Positions 59,968 through 64,000 of a stretch of DNA of 64,000 nt are shown here, piece by piece. The notes under the pieces are model-generated. The model searched no databases. It had not been told where the DNA came from and saw nothing but the letters and a program-made list of their open reading frames with translations. The position numbers and the translations under genes were made by a program. Location: the NCBI RefSeq assembly GCF_014647375.1, contig NZ_BMPB01000005.1:1-64000 (forward strand). The letters run 5' to 3'. This DNA comes from Parabacteroides faecis. GTDB lineage: Bacteria > Bacteroidota > Bacteroidia > Bacteroidales > Tannerellaceae. Positions within the stretch are counted from its first letter, which is position 1. Every line of letters starts with the position of its first letter.

Positions 59968-60678
59968 ATGGCACAGTACAAACGAATTCTCCTGAAACTC
60001 AGTGGTGAATCGCTGATGGGAGGAAAACAATATGGTATCGACGAAGTTCGTCTGAACGAATACGCAGCACAGATCAAAGAAATTGCCGAAATGGGCGTAC
60101 AGATCGGGATCGTGATCGGCGGAGGAAATATTTTCCGTGGCCTGAGCGGGGCTTCCAAAGGTTTCGACCGGGTGAAAGGCGATCAGATGGGGATGCTGGC
60201 AACGGTGATCAATAGTCTGGCATTAAGTTCTGCCCTTGTCGCACAAGGTGTAAAGGCAAAGGTTCTGACAGCTATCCGCATGGAGCCGATCGGTGAATTT
60301 TATAATAAATGGCGTGCCATCGAATTGTTGGAACAGGGGAATGTCGTGATCATGTCAGGCGGTACGGGTAACCCGTTCTTCACAACCGACACCGGTTCAT
60401 CCTTGAGAGGTATCGAGATCGAAGCTGATGTGATGCTGAAAGGAACTCGTGTGGATGGTATCTATACGGCTGATCCTGAAAAAGATCCGACGGCAACCAA
60501 ATTCTCGGATATCACTTATGACGAAATCTATACACGTGGCTTGAAAGTAATGGACCTGACGGCAACCACGATGTGTAAGGAGAATAACTTGCCTATCATT
60601 GTCTTCGATATGGATACGAACGGTAATCTGAAGAAGGTAATGAGCGGAGAGAATATCGGGACATTGGTACACAACTAG
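59968..60678 (+). CDS. pyrH: UMP kinase
   Basis: A 236-residue hexameric bacterial UMP kinase (amino-acid-kinase fold) converting UMP to UDP. Motifs are 'RILLKLSGESLMGGKQYGID' (5-24), 'IGIVIGGGNIFRGLSGAS', 'DQMGMLATVINSLALSSALV', 'VVIMSGGTGNPFFTTDTGSSLRGIEIEADVMLKGTRVDGIYTADPEKD' and 'IIVFDMDTNGNLKKVMSGENIGTLV'. Length is normal. frr, often next to pyrH in other phyla, is not here. Confidence 0.98.
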   Translation: MAQYKRILLKLSGESLMGGKQYGIDEVRLNEYAAQIKEIAEMGVQIGIVIGGGNIFRGLSGASKGFDRVKGDQMGMLATVINSLALSSALVAQGVKAKVLTAIRMEPIGEFYNKWRAIELLEQGNVVIMSGGTGNPFFTTDTGSSLRGIEIEADVMLKGTRVDGIYTADPEKDPTATKFSDITYDEIYTRGLKVMDLTATTMCKENNLPIIVFDMDTNGNLKKVMSGENIGTLVHN

Positions 60679-60724
60679 ACAGAAGACCCTGTCTCTTCTA
60701 TTTTTCATAGTAGTGACAGGGTAG

Positions 60725-60807
60725 TGCCACAGTTATGGCACAAGACTGCCACAGTTATGGCACAAGACTGCCACAGTTATGGCACAAGACTGCCACAGTT
60801 ATGGCAC
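60725..60807. repeat. Four near-perfect tandem copies of a 22-base palindromic word
   Basis: TGCCACAGTTATGGCAC followed by AAGAC repeats from 60725, 60747, 60769 and 60791; the last copy ends after 17 bases. GTGCCA and TGGCAC form a 6-bp stem around CAGTTA in the first copy. It lies between pyrH and the hybrid regulator gene. The rest of 60679-60877 shows no gene. Confidence 0.92.
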
Positions 60808-60877
60808 AGCATTCAGGTAAGGATAAAACAGATCCCGTTATAGGGTCAAAATATGATAAAAACCATAATTGTAAGCC

Positions 60878-63580
60878 ATGAGGCATATCTTATCCATACT
60901 ACTTCTTTTAAGTCTTCTTGTCGGTTGCAACCATACCGATAAGGAGAAGAAGTATGTGATAGGAATTTCCCAATGTATGTTGGATGATGCCTGGCGGCAG
61001 GAGATGATCCGGGAAGTGGAGATCGAAGCATCCAATTATGATAATATCCAATTGGTGATAAAAGACGCCGACAGCAACAACGATCGTCAGATTAAACAGA
61101 TTCGTGAGCTGATCGCTCAAAAAGTGGATATACTGATCATCTCTCCTTTCCAGTCCGACCCGATTACGGGAGTGGCGGAAGAGGCCTACCGGGCAGGTAT
61201 TCCGACTATTATTACCGACCGGAAAGTCAATACGGACCAATATACCACTTTTGTCGGTGCCGATAATTATGAACTTGGTTTTACTGCGGGCAGGTATGCT
61301 GCCAGATATTTGCCGCCACATGCTACTATACTTGAAATATGGGGTATGATGGCTTCTTCTCCGGCTCAGGAACGTCATAAAGGTTTTCAGGCTGCATTGA
61401 AAGACCGGACAGACCTGGCTTTTCGTCCGATAGAAGGAGACTGGCGGTATGATGTGGCGGTAAAATGTCTGAAAGATATCGATTTTTCCCAGCCGGTAGA
61501 TTTTGTGTATTCCCATAACGACATGATGGCGATTGCCGCACGTGAACGTTTCCTGGCTTTGGACTCCGTTCGCGGCCGGGAGTTGCATATCATCGGGATG
61601 GATGCCGTTGCACATGCCGGGCTGGAGGCTGTGGCAGACGGGCGGATCAATGCTTCTTTCCTTTACCCGACCGGAGGGGAACAGGTTATACGGACCGCCA
61701 TGCAGTTGATAAGAGGGGAACAGGTGGATAAATATATCCCTTTGCTTAGCGGCCAGGTAGATCAGGCGGCTGCTCAAACCCTTCTGCTCCAATCCGAGCG
61801 GCTGAGCAATTATCAGCAGCGCATAGAGACGCAAAGGAATCGTATGCTCGAACTCCTGAACCGCTTTTATTTTTTGCAGGATTCGCTGGGGATTATCATG
61901 CTTTTGATGATCGGGCTTATTTCTTTATCTGTCTATGTCTTCTTTATCAACCGGAAGGTGCGTATTAAGAACCATGAATTGCATGAGATCAATAAAAAAG
62001 AAGAGGAGCAACGGCGTAAACTGATTTCGCTGAATGCAGAGATAGAACAGGTGACAGCCTCTAAATTGCAGTTCTTTACGAATATCTCCCATGAAGTACG
62101 TACTCCGTTGACTCTGATACTCGGCCCGCTGGACAAGCTGCTTAATTTGTTGCATGATTCGCCCTATATATCCGATCTGGAACTGATCCATAAGAATGCA
62201 GGCCGTTTGCTCAGGGTGATCAATCAGATCCTGGATTTCCGGAAAGTGGAGAATAAACAGGAGACACTAAAAATCCGCGAAGTCGAGATCGTCTCTTTTG
62301 TCAGCGAGCTGAAGTCTTATTTCAACAGTATGGCGAAGGTACGTTCCATCGATTATACATTTTTCCCGGAGATGAAAGAGTGTACTGTCTGGATGGATGC
62401 CGACCTGATGGAGAAAGTTCTGGTTAATCTGCTGTCCAATGCCTTCAAATTCACTCCCGAAGGAGGAAAGATTCGTGTGTCCCTTTACGATAAAGGAGAA
62501 TGGGTAGAGATTGGTGTCGAAGATAGCGGCTGTGGTATAAAAGAGGAAAATATACCTTATTTATTCAACCGCTTTTATTCGGAGAATGGCCGGGTTGGTA
62601 CCGGTATCGGCCTTCATTTGGTGGATGAATATGTCCGGATGCACAATGGTAAGGTGTCTGTCGATAGTACATTGGGTAAAGGGTCCTTATTTACCGTCAG
62701 TCTCAGAAAAGATAAAAAAGAACTGAAAGGGGATTACATAACGGAAACGCCTGTCTCGCTGCTGGCTTATGATGCCTCCCAGTTGGATGATTCGGAAGAA
62801 AGAGCGTTGGTAAGCAAGGAGTATCCTTATACGGTTCTTATTGTGGAGGACGACGATGAGGTGCGGAGTTTCCTGGAAAAAGAGCTGTCCGCTAACTTCC
62901 GTGTTCTGACAGTTACCAATGGAAAAGTCGCTTTGGCAATTTTGCAGGATGAGGAAGTCTCGTTGGTGTTAAGCGATGTAATGATGCCGGAGATGAATGG
63001 TTTTGAGTTATGCCGGTCGATAAAGACGGATTTGCTGACAAGCCATATACCGGTGATTCTCCTGACGGCTTTGTCTGACGAACGTCAGCGGATGTACGGT
63101 ATCTCAGGCGGTGCGGACGGTTATATCCAGAAACCGTTCCGGATCAACTATGTGAAGATCCGCATTGTCCGTATCCTGGAGGAACGCAGACGCTTGCGGG
63201 AACAACTGTTGCATAAATTGCAGGATAGCAACCTACTGATGTCAGAGCCGGAGAAAGTGGAAAATATGGATGACCTTTTCCTTCGTAAATTTGTGACACG
63301 TATAGAAGAAATTTATACGGACCCGGAATTTAACGTCGAAAAACTAAGTGACACCCTGGGCCTGTCACGCGGGCATTTACACCGTAAGATAAAAGAACTG
63401 ACCGGAACGACTCCTGTCGACTTTCTTCGTAATTACCGCCTGGGAAAAGCGGCACAGTTACTTAAACAAAAACAATATTCAGTCAGCGAGATAGCCTATC
63501 AGACAGGTTTCTCTTCTCCCGCTTATTTCTCGAAATGTTTTAAAGCGGTGTATAATATGACTCCTTCCGAATTCCAGTAA
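60878..63580 (+). CDS. Hybrid two-component regulator (HTCS) with sugar-binding sensor
   Basis: A 900-residue one-protein signalling system. The N-terminus (LLLLSLLVGCNHTDKEK) is signal/lipobox-like. Residues about 25-300 form a periplasmic-binding-protein domain of the ribose type (Peripla_BP_4: 'YVIGISQCMLDDAWRQEM', 'IIISPFQSDPITGVAEEAY', 'VYSHNDMMAIAARE', 'IIGMDAVAHAGLEAVADGRI'). A membrane helix lies near 325-347. HisKA has 'FTNISHEVRTPLTLI' (His405); HATPase_c has 'NLLSNAFKFTPEGG' and 'GTGIGLHLV'. The receiver domain has 'LVLSDVMMPEMNG' (Asp700), and the AraC-type HTH covers about 800-898. Such proteins detect oligosaccharides and activate neighbouring utilisation genes; the susC-like gene downstream is the likely target. 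Confidence 0.94.
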   Translation: MRHILSILLLLSLLVGCNHTDKEKKYVIGISQCMLDDAWRQEMIREVEIEASNYDNIQLVIKDADSNNDRQIKQIRELIAQKVDILIISPFQSDPITGVAEEAYRAGIPTIITDRKVNTDQYTTFVGADNYELGFTAGRYAARYLPPHATILEIWGMMASSPAQERHKGFQAALKDRTDLAFRPIEGDWRYDVAVKCLKDIDFSQPVDFVYSHNDMMAIAARERFLALDSVRGRELHIIGMDAVAHAGLEAVADGRINASFLYPTGGEQVIRTAMQLIRGEQVDKYIPLLSGQVDQAAAQTLLLQSERLSNYQQRIETQRNRMLELLNRFYFLQDSLGIIMLLMIGLISLSVYVFFINRKVRIKNHELHEINKKEEEQRRKLISLNAEIEQVTASKLQFFTNISHEVRTPLTLILGPLDKLLNLLHDSPYISDLELIHKNAGRLLRVINQILDFRKVENKQETLKIREVEIVSFVSELKSYFNSMAKVRSIDYTFFPEMKECTVWMDADLMEKVLVNLLSNAFKFTPEGGKIRVSLYDKGEWVEIGVEDSGCGIKEENIPYLFNRFYSENGRVGTGIGLHLVDEYVRMHNGKVSVDSTLGKGSLFTVSLRKDKKELKGDYITETPVSLLAYDASQLDDSEERALVSKEYPYTVLIVEDDDEVRSFLEKELSANFRVLTVTNGKVALAILQDEEVSLVLSDVMMPEMNGFELCRSIKTDLLTSHIPVILLTALSDERQRMYGISGGADGYIQKPFRINYVKIRIVRILEERRRLREQLLHKLQDSNLLMSEPEKVENMDDLFLRKFVTRIEEIYTDPEFNVEKLSDTLGLSRGHLHRKIKELTGTTPVDFLRNYRLGKAAQLLKQKQYSVSEIAYQTGFSSPAYFSKCFKAVYNMTPSEFQ

Positions 63581-63590
63581 GATTGAAAAT

Positions 63591-63660
63591 ATAACAAATG
63601 TCATCTGATTATGACAAATGTCGCATGCTGTAGGCTTTTTCTTACAGATGTTACATTTAT
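63591..63660. repeat. Repeated ACAAATGTC words upstream of the susC-like gene
   Basis: ACAAATGTC occurs at 63594 and 63614 (20 bases apart), and a reverse-oriented relative (CAGATGTTACATTT) ends near 63658. The words could be binding sites for the hybrid regulator, but they also resemble the palindromic arrays elsewhere in the window. Confidence 0.5.
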
Positions 63661-63706
63661 TATCGACTTGAGCAGGATTGTGATCGTCGGCTATTCAGGC
63701 GGGTGG

Positions 63707-63714
63707 TATTTTTG
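63707..63714 (+). promoter_or_regulatory. -7 box of the susC-like gene
   Basis: TATTTTTG (TAnnTTTG), 36 bases before ATG 63750. No proper -33 box is seen, as expected for an activator-dependent promoter. Confidence 0.55.
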
Positions 63715-63749
63715 TCGAAAATAATTGTTCAACAAATAAATTTAAACAC

Positions 63750-64000
63750 ATGAAAACATCACTCACTAAATGGTGCCTCTGTGTCTGCCTGTTATTCTTT
63801 ATACAGACAGTTTGCGCACAACAAGTGTCTGTAAAAGGTGTTATCACAGCCAAATCAGACGGATATCCTGTTATCGGTGCCTCTATTGTGCAGACAGGAA
63901 CCACAAATGGGATCGTATCCGACCTGGATGGTAAATTTACACTGGATGTGCCGGCCGGCTCATCATTGACCATATCTTATATAGGTTATAAGACAATCAC
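63750..64000 (+). CDS. SusC-like TonB-dependent receptor, N-terminal part only
   Basis: The frame is open from ATG 63750 to the window end (83 codons). It shows a signal peptide (MKTSLTKWCLCVCLLFFIQT, cut near VCAQQ) and a carboxypeptidase-regulatory-like domain: 'VSVKGVITAKSDGYPVIGAS', 'GTTNGIVSDLDGKFTLDVP', 'SSLTISYIGYKT'. That opening is diagnostic of SusC/RagA outer-membrane transporters that import glycans or peptides with TonB energy. The plug and barrel lie outside the window. Its position after an HTCS gene suggests the first gene of a utilisation locus. Confidence 0.9.
   Translation, partial: MKTSLTKWCLCVCLLFFIQTVCAQQVSVKGVITAKSDGYPVIGASIVQTGTTNGIVSDLDGKFTLDVPAGSSLTISYIGYKTI

Noticed and set aside
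1-64000. tRNA, rRNA or riboswitch genes
   Set aside because: I read the intergenic gaps and found no cloverleaf-like sequence, conserved rRNA segment or known riboswitch core; absence is by eye only.

Overview
The window reads as a chromosomal segment of a Bacteroidales gut commensal, most likely Parabacteroides. Supporting signs are Mfa-like fimbrillin lipoproteins, type IX secretion genes (porU, porV), a large secreted protein whose C-terminus I associate with DUF6383, a hybrid two-component regulator next to a SusC-like receptor, and many upstream regions carrying the Bacteroidetes -7 box TAnnTTTG, sometimes with TTTG about 17-23 bases upstream. The species call is inference from gene content. 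I recognise no rRNA, tRNA, CRISPR array, prophage or intact insertion sequence.

Layout: 1-1.7 kb, a cut-off Rpn-type nuclease gene and a repeat-rich gap. 1.7-8 kb (minus), three fimbrillin lipoproteins and a DUF5119-like lipoprotein, with an AraC-type regulator and a DigH-like hydrolase gene upstream. 8-17.9 kb, uvrA, a Fic-type gene remnant, a DUF4840-like lipoprotein, a FtsX-like permease, an MFS carrier, a PfkB kinase and an HTH regulator. 17.9-31 kb, housekeeping: DUF2339 membrane protein, murF, folP-cdaA, pta-ackA, a GT-C membrane protein, lpxH with a MIP18-type gene, radC, efp, lrgAB. 31-35.3 kb, a putative invertible promoter and the surface-protein gene it would control. 35.5-42.7 kb, mgtE-rsmA, a flippase-like membrane protein, pepD, a truncated DUF4143 gene, rex and an FAH-family gene. 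42.8-50 kb, porU-porV-ispF and a sensor kinase. 50-60.7 kb, a SUI1 factor, an AddA-like helicase-nuclease, psd-pssA-DUF4834, tadA, yraN, mmcQ-like, birA, an EEP-family hydrolase, hsp20, ytxH-like and pyrH. 60.9-64 kb, a hybrid two-component regulator and the start of a susC-like gene, probably the edge of a polysaccharide or glycan utilisation locus.

The most interesting element is at 31405-31615. Two 35-base inverted repeats (33/35 identical, inner 25 bases perfect) enclose 141 bases that contain a consensus promoter, ATTG-N19-TAACTTTG, pointing away from the downstream 1149-residue secreted protein. Inversion would point the promoter at that gene. This matches the phase-variable promoter design known for Bacteroides fragilis surface loci and for Parabacteroides distasonis S-layer glycoproteins, and it suggests the gene is OFF in this assembly. 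The protein's C-terminus resembles a type IX sorting domain, and porU/porV, which process such cargo, lie 7 kb away.

A second pattern is a set of intergenic arrays of degenerate quasi-palindromic words, three of them with four units at a 22-base period (971-1058, 20277-20359, 60725-60807), with related arrays at 40473-40561 and 63591-63660. I cannot assign them to a known repeat family.
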